Assembly (NCBI GenBank): GCA_014706295.1
Contig: JACSVZ010000001.1
Span: 85,868,237-85,932,236 of the forward strand
Direction of reading: 5' to 3'
Length of the DNA stretch: 64,000 bases
DNA from: Lycocorax pyrrhopterus obiensis
Taxonomy: Eukaryota; Chordata; Aves; Passeriformes; Paradisaeidae
This document shows, piece after piece, positions 21,933-33,664 of the stretch. Position numbers and translations under genes: made by a program. Within the stretch, counting starts at the first letter, position 1; the number at the start of each line of letters is the position of its first letter. The notes under the pieces were generated by a model, which made no database searches, was not told the DNA's origin, and saw nothing but the letters and a program-made list of their open reading frames with translations.

Positions 21933-24900
21933 CAGTATATCAGGACAACAAGTAGTTGTCAATACCTATTGTTTTAGAATAATCCAAAAGATGAACAGAA
22001 TCATAGGAATTAGCATAATCAAATCATCCATGGGCAGCAAACTATGGGACAGGAAGGTAAAGAGCAACACCTAGAGAGAAAGACAGAAGGGAAGCAAGAA
22101 GGAAGAATGCAACATTTGGCAAGTTTAAAAAGGAGACTCTCTAATCTAATGGAGTGTTACATAAAAATTTGTTTTCATTGCTGCATGCTACAGAATACAT
22201 TGAGAGTTTAGCTGGGAAACAAATTGCAGGAGTTGCACTTTTGATGTGGGTGGTATAACTTTATTCAGAGGGCCTGGAACGGAGGCCACAGAAGTGAAAT
22301 TGCTACCTTGCTGCTGTTTCTTGGGTTTGCTTGTTTGTTTTTAAAAAGAAACAACCTACCTAACAACAAAACACTCAAAAAAATCCAAACCCAAAAAGCC
22401 CCCCAACTACCATTTTTTTCCCAGCAATTCAGATATGCATGAAACATATCTGTATTTGTCTTCATTATGACTGTGTAATGCAGCACAGATGGCTTAAAAC
22501 ATTTGGGGTCTGGACTTGACTGCAGTGATCTTTGGTGGATGTCTTCTCATGAATTTGTTAAGATCTCTTTTTTTTTTTTTTTTCCTAAAGTAATCCCCAT
22601 GCTGACAGATAGAGAGGTACTGTCCTTTGATACTGGCTTGACCCTGACCAGCTCAGTCAAATTACCGTCACCATACTGTGGTGCATCCTGTTTCTTCCAT
22701 GTGCTTGTCCCTAAATTTAAAATTGAGATATATATAGCAAATACCAGCTCCCTTTGTTTGGATTCAGAGTTGTAAATTATATCTATTCTCCCTACCTATC
22801 CATCACAAACATCTCTTTGTGCTTCTTTTTTTCTCTGCCAGTTATACCAAGCTTTCCTCTTTCTTTGATGTCCTTGTAAGATGATGCCCTCGGCCCCTCT
22901 AAAGCCTATTCTCTTATTAAGATGGACTTCATAAATTTATTTACATCAACTTCTATGGAGAGTTAGTCGCTATGGCATCCATTAAAGCCCCTAATCTTTC
23001 TTCATTCCAGTAAAAGGCCAGGCCACACTGAGACTTTTCCTGAAGACTTTGGTTTCATATAGTTACATGAGAGATCTTTGAAAACTATTACTGACTTTGT
23101 TTCTCTTCATCCCCATCAGTGGCTCAGCAACACAACAGTAGGCTTTCTCCACACCAGCTGTTTAGGGACTTACAGAAGTGGGTAAGCCAGACTGCTCACA
23201 TATGTTTTGCAACTGATTCTTTCCTATTTAACCTCCCAGCTAGAAAATTAGTAAACACAGCTTCATCTTTTAAGTTGTCAAGCACTTTTGCAGTTTGGAT
23301 CAACAGTTGCAAACTCTTTGAGGATTGTAGCATTGCTTTTTCCTTGGCATCACTGTTACGTATGTACAACTATTTGTAGCCCTTAAATTTTCAATGTATT
23401 CTCAAAAATAAGTGTATGTCTGATTTATTCCAATGACAAAAATAAGGTCTGAGGAAAAGTATTTTAGAAAGTTTTAGCAGGTTTTATTCATATCAGACAA
23501 ACATGGTTACTCCTGGGGAATTTGATTGCAGTTGAAAGAAAATATATAGATTTTTCCTTCAAGGATATTTTTAAATGATGAAGCTTTTAAAATTGGTTGC
23601 TAAATTGATAGCTTTTATTGATGATTCATAATATATTAATGCTTTATTATTTCAGTCAAGCTACAGTGTTATTACAATTGAACTATAAGTGGATATATGA
23701 TTTTATTACCTTGTCTTTGAAATTTTGTATTTTTTCTGATTTTCCTGGGTGAAATTTTTAAGACCTATTTCATTACTAAAGAGAATAAATATAATTAAGT
23801 TTAAAAACTTTTCATTATTGTTTTCTGACAAACTAATAATCTCGAAGAATTCATCTGGTAAGGAAAATATAGTTGACTTAAAAATAATTAGAGGAGACCA
23901 CTATTTTTCTAATTTAAACTGATATTATTAGAAACGGGGAAGAAAAAAACAAAACCACATTATTTTAACCATGAGGTATTAATTCTCTAATGAGCTAAAA
24001 GGGTAGATATGAAATTATATGAATATTTTAGACATTAATGAAAAGCAGAGATACCTTAGATAACATGACATTGTAAATTCATCTTAGGCTGGGTTGTCTA
24101 TCATCTGGGAAAAACATGCAATGCATATGTTAAAGTGAACGGTTTTTCGATTACATGTGTGGATTGGTGATTCTTCACTTAAGAAAAATAAACAGATCAC
24201 TGGCTGATCTGTATCAACATGCAACACAGCATAATTTAAGCAGTTCTTTTGGAATAAAATTTTTTAATCTCTTAAATTTCACAGAACAGCAAGGGAAAAC
24301 TAACAGACCATTTTACATATCTCAATAATTTGCATGACAATAATAAATAAATCTACAAGAAAATACGTTATATCTATAAGGAAAAAAATTACATGAGAGG
24401 GCATGGTGGAAGTCATACATCAAAGTGTGCTTAGGGTGATAAAGGATTATGAACTAAATCTGTAACTGAAAACTGAGTATTCCTTATACCTTTTTAAAAA
24501 ATTTCATTTTAATTAATATCTACTGAGTACTGTAAGAGAGAAAATAATTAGCTAGGCCATTTTTTGATTTAGCTTATCAAGCCTAAGCATAAGAACTCAC
24601 ATTCTTCTCATTCTTAAGATTTCAAATAAATATGTTACACAAAAATTTAGCAGAGAAATGCTGTGAAGTTACTGATAGGGTAATCAAAGTGATTGCTGTA
24701 TAAATGCACTGTTTGCTAATATGAACGTGGCTTGTGGGAGATGACACATAGATTATGCAATTGGCTTCACCACAGAAACAAAAAAAATAGGTGTCTGCTG
24801 TTGAAAGCAATATGACCTCATGGTATTCTTAAATTTATTGTGTGATTTAATAAACCTACTAATTAAAGGTAAAACTTGAAAAATAAACCAAGAATTTGGT

Positions 24901-24978
24901 TGTCATATTTGAATAGTTTTTTACATTCTATCTATCTATTAATTAACTGTAATATTGCAATTGAAAACCCTTTTATTT
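21933..24978. other. Unique AT-rich sequence
   Basis: Contains an A/C-rich patch at 22355-22415 (CAACAAAACACTC, CCAAACCCAAAAAGCCCCCC), a T16 run at 22568-22583 and the candidate exon at 23120-23181. The part 23560-24060 is strongly AT-rich with many TAAT/ATTA cores but no repeat signature. No gene was recognised. Confidence 0.5.
23120..23181 (+). other. Splice-flanked 62-nt open segment (candidate exon)
   Basis: A very good acceptor, TTTCTCTTCATCCCCATCAG (ending 23119), is followed after 62 nt by the donor TGG|GTAAGC (GT at 23182). Two frames are open. The third reads AQQHNSRLSPHQLFRDLQKW and looks protein-like; the first reads WLSNTTVGFLHTSCLG. The frame AQQHNS continues open past the donor to 23379. 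No family was recognised. Of the plus-strand candidates this has the best acceptor. Confidence 0.27.
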
Positions 24979-25137
24979 CATAGAACAAGGGCCCTAGAAT
25001 GGTTTGGGTTGGAATGAACATTAAAGATCATTTGGCTCCAAATCCCCAGCCATGGACAGGAACAACTTCCACTAGTCCAGGTTGCTCAAAGCCCCATCCA
25101 ACCTGGTTTTGAATGTTTCCAGGGATGGAACATCCAA
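24979..25137 (-). mobile_element. CR1 LINE 3' end, antisense
   Basis: Minus-strand CR1 tail: CCTAGAATGGTTTGGGTTGG, AACATTAAAGATCATTTGG, CTAGTCCAGGTTGCTCAAAG, and TTTCCAGGGATGGAACATCC. It is about 160 bp, truncated in the ORF2 C-terminal region, and moderately diverged. Confidence 0.93.
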
Positions 25138-28100
25138 TCTGTAAATTGTAAAACAATTCTCTGACCTATCCTATAAGTTTGTTGGTATTTTCAGTGCCTC
25201 TATCTCAAATCAGTAGTAGAGGTACTTATTGGGAAAAGGAAATAATTACTGTTTTTTCTGTGGATGAGCAATTAGGAGAAGATTCTGAAAAGTTTATAGG
25301 TGTCCAGATGGTTCACTGGGTGACAGACACACAAGTATTTGGAAAAATGTGAAGCTGAATGAAATGCCCACAGACTGAATGAATGCAAGTCTGCTCAATA
25401 AACCCTTAGCAGCAAGAGGAACTTATTTAGTTCAATATTTTGATATGCCCTGACCTTTACTCAAATTGGCTCATGCTCCTGTGTGCGTACATCTGGGGGA
25501 GAAATGACTGATTGCTGATGCTGAACTGGTGGAAAGTTATTACTGCTTCTCTTTCTGCACACAGACCTCCGTAGACTGATTAGAAATTAAAGTTAAACTA
25601 GTTTTCTTCTTGATAGCAATCTGGAAGCACAAGATGTAGAGAATTTCAGCTGTTTTTTTAAGTAATTATTCCTGTTTTAGTTGCAAAGAGAATCAGATTA
25701 ATGCCTTATATTCTTAATGGAAATCATGGATTTTAGTGAGCCTGTGAAATCTTCCCTGATAAAAATTTCCTGCTTGATAGCTGGAGCTGTGTTTTATTTA
25801 CTGTTTGTCTGCCTGGCCTCAAGGTATTTTTTAGTCTTATATCTGGTGAAGAAAACCAACATCCATCAAACATCTAAGGCAGTTTATTAAATTTGCAATC
25901 TTGACTGACTACCACTTTGGAAAATTAAGCAGTGTCTTAGTGCAATTGGTACTAACTAGTAGTCAGAGACCCCTTTTTAATTAGCTTTAAGTATGACTTT
26001 TCATAGCATATTACTCTTGTAACCAAGGTCATTTGAACCGTAATTTCTTTAGCACTATAATTCAGGACCACACATTTTAAAAGGAAAAACAAGCTAAATA
26101 TATAACCAAAAGTAACATCCAGTGGTTACTGTTGGTTTCTTTTCCATTAATTAAGGGAGCGCTTCCATGGAATTATAACACGAGTCAGTTTTTCTAGATG
26201 GTTCATTAAAGGCTGGGTTTTATTACATATTACATGCTTTATGCTTTTCATACAAACTTATTATATTGCTCAGAGAAGGTGATCTTTTAAAGCACATTAG
26301 ACTAATGCTCCTGAAACTCCATCTAATGTAAGTTTTATTGAATTGCTGTAACTAAAAAGGTCACCTAATGATTTGTTCAGATAATGGATTTAGTGAAACG
26401 AAAACAAAACGAATGGGTTATTGTAGTAACTCTGACCTTGAGATACATTTATAGTTACTGAGATTTATGAATTTAGCTACAAATGAAGAAACTAAAGAGC
26501 ATTTGTTATAGTAGTGCCATTTTTCAGCAGTGGGTGTAATGCAAAGCAAATTAGAATTATATTTGTTCCACTCTTGTGAGGTATATTACATGCAGTAATA
26601 GCTAATACCCTGGAGCAGCTCAGCAACATGGTTTTCTTAAGGTCACTATAGAAACATGCCAAAAATTCACGTCTCATAAAGTAACTTCTTGTTCAGACAA
26701 CTGGCCCTGACTTTCCCTTGCTTGCTTTTGCTCTCTCCCTCTTTCTTTCTCTGTAAAAATGAGGGCAGTTTTACACCTTCACCAAGCACATGAACTGGGT
26801 AGATAAACAATTGTAGATAAAATTGTGAAGTACTCGAACGCTACGGCAATGACGCAGGAGAATACTGAAAAAAAAAGTGATTTGCTCTAGTTTAGTGGGA
26901 AGTGGATAAGTTGCTTAATTCCCCCATTGTCCATCCTTCCAAAATATAGATTCCACAAATCACTGTTGTCTCATGCATCTGGATAATGGCTCTTTAGCAA
27001 GTACCACCAATGGCAGAAAATGAAACACAGGGCATGGCTGTTCTCAAAAGTAGCCACTGGGCTCTATTCATAAATACTGTGAATAATCAATCTATTATTA
27101 AACTATAGGCTTTCCATTTCACATAAGTAAATGACCTTATTTTAAAAGGATTTTTTTTCCCCTAAACCTGAATGGCACTATAGAGAGTACAGAGGGATAA
27201 GAGAGACATTCCACTGGTTCTGTTAGTAACGCTTAGGAATCCCGCAAGAATTTTCCCCTGGGTGGCTTTTCTACAGGATCCTCTAATATCATCAGCTTTT
27301 GTTTTCCCAAGAGTGGAACTATAATGGAAAAGTTTTGAACAACTCTGGGGGAAAAATTATTCCCAAAAAATGGTAATAACTTCCAGTATTAAAAAGGAAA
27401 ATATCAGCATTTCCATAGCACCATTTTTACTGTGTTTGCGAAACTGGGGACAGGAGAGTTACCTACAGCCTTCACACTAAACTTTTGCTTGATTGGTAAT
27501 GCAATGTACTCAATAAGCATGAAAGGAAACACCAGGCAGACGATGGTGCTGCAGGTAGAATTGAAATTTAGTTGTAAATATTTACAAATGGCTGCCATAA
27601 GGTTCTAAAAGAGAGCATCAAAATAATTACTAAATTCTCTGTGTCTGAGTGGGTTTGAGTCAAAAATAAGGGCCCTCCTGGTATAATGATTTAGTTAAAT
27701 ACAATTAATGGGTCTGCTGTAAGCTTGCTGGGTGAAATTATGACATTTAGATGTCATGGTTTAATGGTCTCTTTCAACTTAAAGTTTATGAATCCTTTAG
27801 GACAGTCATTTATTGTTTGAATATTGAAAGACAAACTGTGAAAGAGGTACATTATTATGCCTGTGCATTGGAAAGGTAGGGGTTGTTTTCTGGGAGAACA
27901 GCTAATCAGAGATGTTGAATGTATTTCATAGCTTACTTTGTAAACACACAAAACTGAATTTAATATTAAAATAGGAAATATTTCACTTTTTTTCTCTTTT
28001 TTTCTTTTTGTTAAGAATTTATACCTAGAGATCTAGAGGTTATGTTGACGCCTATCAATTACAGCAGCCAGAAAGAAATCAACAGTTGTGTGTAGTTATG

Positions 28101-28586
28101 GAGCTACCAAAAGATTCTGTTAACTAATTTTTTTCAAAATGCAGCACTAAAGATTGACAAAAGCTGCCTGGCTTTCTCCTGGGTTTTGTAACTTCAAACA
28201 GCTCTTTGGCAGATGGGTACTAGTAGTATAAATTCATGATACACCTGTGCTTTTCCTGATGTAAGCACTTGCTGTCTTGGCTTCTTGGATTATGTAAAGA
28301 GGGAACCATGGCATGAACCTTGCTTCAGGGTCAGGCTTTAGAGAATCTTAAGTGTAAGGAAATCCTTTAACACACTAATTTAATTTCTACTTTAGATCTT
28401 TGCAGCCTGACAGTTCCTTTTGAACATCCACACTAAGGAAATGGGATGCAGAATGAAGTTTGCTCCTGGTTGTGCTGGGGAAGATGTGATTTTCCTTTGG
28501 CAGTAAGCTTGGTCAGCGTGGCAATGTTGAACCTGTCCCCAGTTCACATTCTGGAAACAGCTGAGCCAAGGAAGCAGAGAGAAACA
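25138..28586. other. Unique AT-rich sequence, no gene seen
   Basis: No repeat or gene recognised. Short frames at 26492-26677, 27404-27598 and 27754-27951 are unsupported. The segment 26130-26480 is AT-rich with many homeodomain-like TAAT cores, which is not diagnostic. Confidence 0.55.
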
Positions 28587-28617
28587 CATGGGCTAATTTA
28601 AGAAAAATTAGCCCATG
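28587..28617. repeat. Perfect 13-bp inverted repeat with 5-nt loop
   Basis: The left arm CATGGGCTAATTT (28587-28599) and right arm AAATTAGCCCATG (28605-28617) are exact reverse complements, separated by AAGAA. Complementarity does not continue outside the arms. It is too short for a canonical microRNA precursor and could form a small cruciform or RNA hairpin. It does not coincide with any recognised mobile element. Confidence 0.9.
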
Positions 28618-30774
28618 GCCTTCTCTGAGTGCTTGTGGTATCTGAGATAGTTTGTTTAAAGTAAGCTCACGTCTTCCTGTGCTTCATTGGATCTGCAGTC
28701 CAAAAGTGCCTCAGGTCTCCAGTTTCTCCCCTGCTCTTTCTTAGAAAACTGCCAAGTATTCAGGATGAGATTTTTTTTTCTTATCTTCTGTCTTTAAACT
28801 GGTTTTTCACAGACATTTCAGCAAAAACTCCCAGTTACCATAATGACAATGAAGCAGAGGACAATTAGGTCATTAACAATAAAAAATCCTTTTACAGAAA
28901 GAAAAGCATGGGTATATGTATTGCATGGTCAGGGGAAAATATCAAAATGGACCACTTATTTTCTTTTTCTTACATAAAATAAGCAGGCTCCAAGATGCAC
29001 GAGGCCTTATAGGGTCAGGAAAACTTGGGATCTTCAAAGCTCTGAAGTGAGTTACCCACTCCTGGAAACAAGGGCATTGTACACCCAGCACTGACAAACC
29101 TGTGTGAAGAGCATAAAATATCAATTAGACATATATCCCAAAGCATCAGGAAAAATAAAAAAGAAACAAAAACCAGAAACCACCAAAGTGATCAAGCAGC
29201 AAATACATCTGCTTAAAAGTTTATAGAGCCATAAGAAGCAAGCTCCAGAAATTCCTAGGTTGGAGAATTAATCAGAAAAATACCCCACTACATGAACCAG
29301 GTCTTACTGCTGAGCAAACGTTTTCATTTTAAGCTGTTTGTATCTTTTCCTCGCACGCTTGCAAAAGAGGGAGGAAAAAGGTGTAAAAACCACTTCCATT
29401 GGCAAGATAACATCTCTGCTTCAAGGCACAAACCAGATTTAGTGCATGAAAGGACTAAAACTCTAATGAAACAACCAGTAAAAGGACAGGAAATCAATGT
29501 CAAGCTGTATTTTAAGTCTTTTCAAATGTTTTTGATAATGACAGTTAACTTTTGCTGAAGAGGTTATCACAAAAACTATGAAAGTGTCTTATGTGGGATA
29601 ATAGTTGGTTGCTGTATTAAGGGCTTCGAAATAACTGACAGTGTTTCTGAGGATAACAAAACCAGCACTTCTCTTCTCTTCTGTTTTTTGGTTTTGTTTT
29701 TTTTTCTGGATAAAAAATAAGTAAATGTAAGACAGTAGTAAGCTTTCAGCAATCTGCATCTATTTGCATCTGCTGCCTTGCAGGAGGTGCAGCTGCTCTT
29801 CCACGTTGGGAAATGTGGTAGAGAGATTCCAAATAAAAGTGGGAACAGATTTGTATAAGCACAAGGTGAGAAATGTCTATATAAGGATTAGGTAGTTGAG
29901 CTCTGAAAGCGCCTGTTTCTTGCCAGTGCCAGTGATGGAAGCTCAAGTGATTATCCCTAATGCAGGTGTCTTCTCTAAGGGCATCAAAAGCAAAGTGAGA
30001 TAAATCCCACTCTATGCATCCCAGCACAGGGTAGAAGTGGCTTTAACATCTGCTCCGTGTCAGCTGGGGGTTGCTGCCACTCCGTTATCAGCTGCACTGG
30101 TAAGGGGACAATGTCATCCACTCACCAGTTCAACGGAGAAGGGAAAGGGAATGTCTGCTTGGAGATACGTCTACAAATATTTGCATGTCAATACATAAGC
30201 AAAGCTATTAAGTGGGATTTGATTGGATATGATGTGATGTTTTAAGATGATCTGAATTTCTGTGTTTTTATACTCTTGTTTCATGCCTTGATAAGGTGCT
30301 GTTCCTTGACAGCAGGTCTCAGCATGTTCCTTTGTTTTTTTCTTCCACTCTGTTGTTTATGCAAGCTATTCCTTATGAGCTCATAGGAGCTAAACAGAAG
30401 TAATTTCTTGCATCAAACCAGATATTTTATCATAACTCTTGTGGACAGCTGATGCTCTTTTTTTGTTTCCTCATTCTTGCTGTAGTCTTCAAAAATCCTA
30501 AGTTCAAAATATGTTGTTTTTGTATTAGTAAATGCAAATAATTTATTTTATATTATTTCATTCTTTTAAACTTTTCTGGCTGGGAAGTTTCTAAGTTGAT
30601 GTTTTGATTTGAAAAACAAGACCTGCTGTTGAGTAAGTGAATCACAGCAAAACTTGCAATATGATACAAAAGACAGAAAAAAACACTGTCTATGCTACAT
30701 CATACACTCAATGTAATATCTTGATTTGGTCAGGTGCATCCCCACCCTACTTAACTTTTATTTACAAATGCAGA
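28618..30774. other. Unique sequence, no gene seen
   Basis: Nothing recognised apart from a weak splice-flanked plus-strand segment at 30064-30099 (donor ACTG|GTAAGG; frame LGVAATPLSAAL). An open frame at 29292-29558 is lysine- and phenylalanine-rich and unsupported. Confidence 0.5.
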
Positions 30775-30925
30775 TTTAATGGAAGTACTCAAGGCCAGGC
30801 TGGATGGGTCTTTGAGCAACCTGGTCCAGCAGAAGGTGTCCCTGCCCATGGCAGGGGAGTTGGAATTAAATGACCTTTTAGGTCCCTTCCAACCCCAACC
30901 ATTCTATTCTTGTATGAATCTGTGA
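30775..30925 (+). mobile_element. CR1 LINE 3' end, sense
   Basis: Sense CR1 terminus: GGAAGTACTCAAGGCCAGGC, AACCTGGTCCAGCAGAAGGT, CCCTGCCCATGGCAGGGGAG and TAGGTCCCTTCCAACCCCAA, ending with ATTCTATTCTTGTATGAATC, a slightly altered tail. It is about 150 bp and well preserved. Confidence 0.95.
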
Positions 30926-33329
30926 ATGCCAATGAATCTCAGATGCTACTTTGGTTATTGCCAGCATATGGATCTCAGGCACTTAAAAACTCAAAAAAAG
31001 TTTTGTGGCACTCAGGTGTAGTTTTGTCAAAACAAGTATATGTGTTATTTCCATAGGTGTGACAGAATTTTGGAAGCCCGTTCCTACAGTTATACTGGCC
31101 TCTCCTGAGGGCTGCTGGGTGGTGGCTGCCGATCCCAGTACCCTGTGAAGCAGGTTGGTGTCATGGGACTGAGGTCATGCATGAGAAGCCTGATTTAATC
31201 TGCACATTTTTGTTCTGTATCTTTGGGAAGCAATTAAAAATTTCAGCAAAATTCAGAGCTAGACACCATTTCCCCCCTTTGAAATCTGAGGTTTTTGTTA
31301 AACAGTTTGTCACTATTCCTAATTATCTAGTAATGGCTGACAATCACCTATGTGTGTCAGAAGTAATACGCAGAAATCCTCCTTTTACTCGTTATGCATT
31401 GATACATTTGCATTTTAGTTTTACATAGGTGTGCTTCTATAGCATTGAAAGCCTACAATAGGCTTACATCAGAATCATTGACTGTCTGACTAGTACTAAT
31501 TACTTATTCTGTTCAGCAGAGATGATTATTCAGTCTTAATCCAAATAACTATTGTAGTGGAATATCCATGTCCCTTGCTGACAAATGGACCAAGACTTCC
31601 TCACTTTTCCTGCATGGTTTTATGAGCATATCTATTGCACTGTCCTTATGAGAAGGCCTGCAATTTATTTTCATCTAGACGTTTAATGCTGCCTTGCAAA
31701 CACATGGTAGAACATGGAAGAAAAGTGAGATCTGTGTATTTTTAGGTAGAATCAATCATGTCATATTAACCATATAAATGTTAGGGATCTTGTCTAAGCC
31801 AGTCATGAGGTCAGCTAAGTGAGACAGGATTGCTCAAACAGTCCTTCATTTATCTTAATTGTCTATTTTAGGATTGAATGAATCTGGAATTGGTCGTCTC
31901 TCTCCATCGCTTATAGAAAGAAATTAAAAGCCTAATTTAGACTAAGAGCCTAAGTTTTCTGTGACTAAATGTAGATAAAATGAATCCCGGTCCTGTGGTC
32001 TTCAATTGCAGATGGATACTTTTGAGATTACTTAGATCAAAAAGTGAATGATTACTTAGAGCTTTCCCACCATCACCAAAATTACTTAGAATTTCAGATT
32101 AATCAGATTAACAGACCTTCTATTCTTACATCTGCATAGAAGACTGGAGAAGTGACATGATGTCATCAATAACTGGTTTATGCAGGAAAAAAAAAAAGCC
32201 TGTACAAAAATAATTGCAATTCCTTACCCTTATGTGTCTGTGAACTGGCTGAGGCTCAGGTGGTGTAATTCAGGATTTTCATAGTATGTATGCACAGGGA
32301 GACTGATCCAAGGTTGAATCAGCAAACTGAAATTCTCTATATCCTAACTGTACCCCCCCCGATTTTTTAATAAAAATGTTTCTTATGTATAGGTAATTAA
32401 GCTAGGTATGGCTAATTAACTTATGCTGTGGTATTGGTGTGACAACGATACATTTTTTGATGCAGAGCCAGTACCAGGGCATGACTGACTCATCATTTGG
32501 GGTTGTTGCTGTACTCCTGCCTTTTCAACAGACCCTTGCATGTGGCAGATGCCTCTAAAATGTCCTTTGTGATTTGTTATATTAAGTGTGGTCACTCCTG
32601 CCAGCTGGCTGTTTCCTCATCATTGCAATGGGTCAAGCGCAACTTTCTCTATTTTCACCTTCTTCATAACACGTTTTTAATGTGGCTGCTATTTCATCTA
32701 AGCAATTTGTGTGTCATCATTATGAAAATTAAATCTTCTTTGGTTTTAACATAGACCGTTTTAGTAATTTTTAATTTAGGGGGAGAACATGTTTTCCATC
32801 ATTCTTGGTGAAACATCAGTATTTATTCTTGCAGAAGGATGTAAAAAAGGTGACAATTTTTTTTTGGATATCCCAGTAAAGCTTATATGTATGAATAGAC
32901 AGGATACAAATCACAGCTATCGGCTAAAAGTGAGAATAAAGAATACAATACAGAAGCGAAAGAAAAGGTGAAATGCTGGGAATTCACAGCTGCTTTTCTC
33001 TGAGTTACATTTAATTATAAAAGCAATCAAGAGATACTTCATAAACCATCCTTTCAATGGGCTTACTGGACACTCACCTAAACAGACTCCTCAAAATCTG
33101 ACAGTGGAAGCTAATTTGCCACTCAAAAGAATTTCTACTTTTTTTTTTTTTTGCCTCAATTATGTTCATGATAGTTTAAAAGAGCCAGAGGCAGGAAACT
33201 GTTTGGACATTTAGGCCACTTCTTGGGTAACAACACTGTTCCATAAAACCTTATATGGCTTTTTTTCTGCCCTACTTTTGAATACTCCATGCCTTTTGGG
33301 AAATATTTCACAACATAAACCAGTTGGCA
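30926..33329. other. Unique sequence, no gene seen
   Basis: No repeat recognised other than a T14 run at 33139-33152. A minus-strand 20-nt segment near 33079-33098 has a consensus donor (TTTAG|GTGAGT) and an acceptor-like CTGTCAG, but it is too small to weigh. Frames at 31177-31428 and 32497-32754 are unsupported. Confidence 0.5.
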
Positions 33330-33664
33330 CAGAATCATAGAATCATTAGGGTCCAAAAAGACCTTCAAGATCCAGTCCAACCTTTAGCTGAATATCACCT
33401 TGCTCTCTAAAACATATCACAAAGTACCACATCCACTCCTTTTATGAACATTTCCAGGGATGGTGACTCCACCACTTCCTTGGGCAGCCTATTCCAATGC
33501 CCGACTGCTCTTTTCCGTAAAGAAATTTTCCCTTCTATCCAACCTGAACCTACCCTGCTGCAACTTGGGGCCATTTCCCCTTGTCCTATCAGCAGTTGCT
33601 TGGGAGAACAGGCTGACCCCCATCTTGACACAACCACCTTTCAGGAAATTGTAGAGGGCAATAA
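33330..33664 (-). mobile_element. CR1 LINE 3' end with ORF2 C-terminus, antisense
   Basis: Minus-strand CR1 of about 335 bp starting with CAGAATCATAGAATCATTAG at its 3' end. The minus strand reads [20 protein letters not shown] and SPSLEMFIKGVD, the typical end of CR1 ORF2. It is truncated at CAGGAAATTGTAGAGGGCAA. A good reading frame over most of this stretch and few indels indicate a moderately young copy. Confidence 0.95.
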
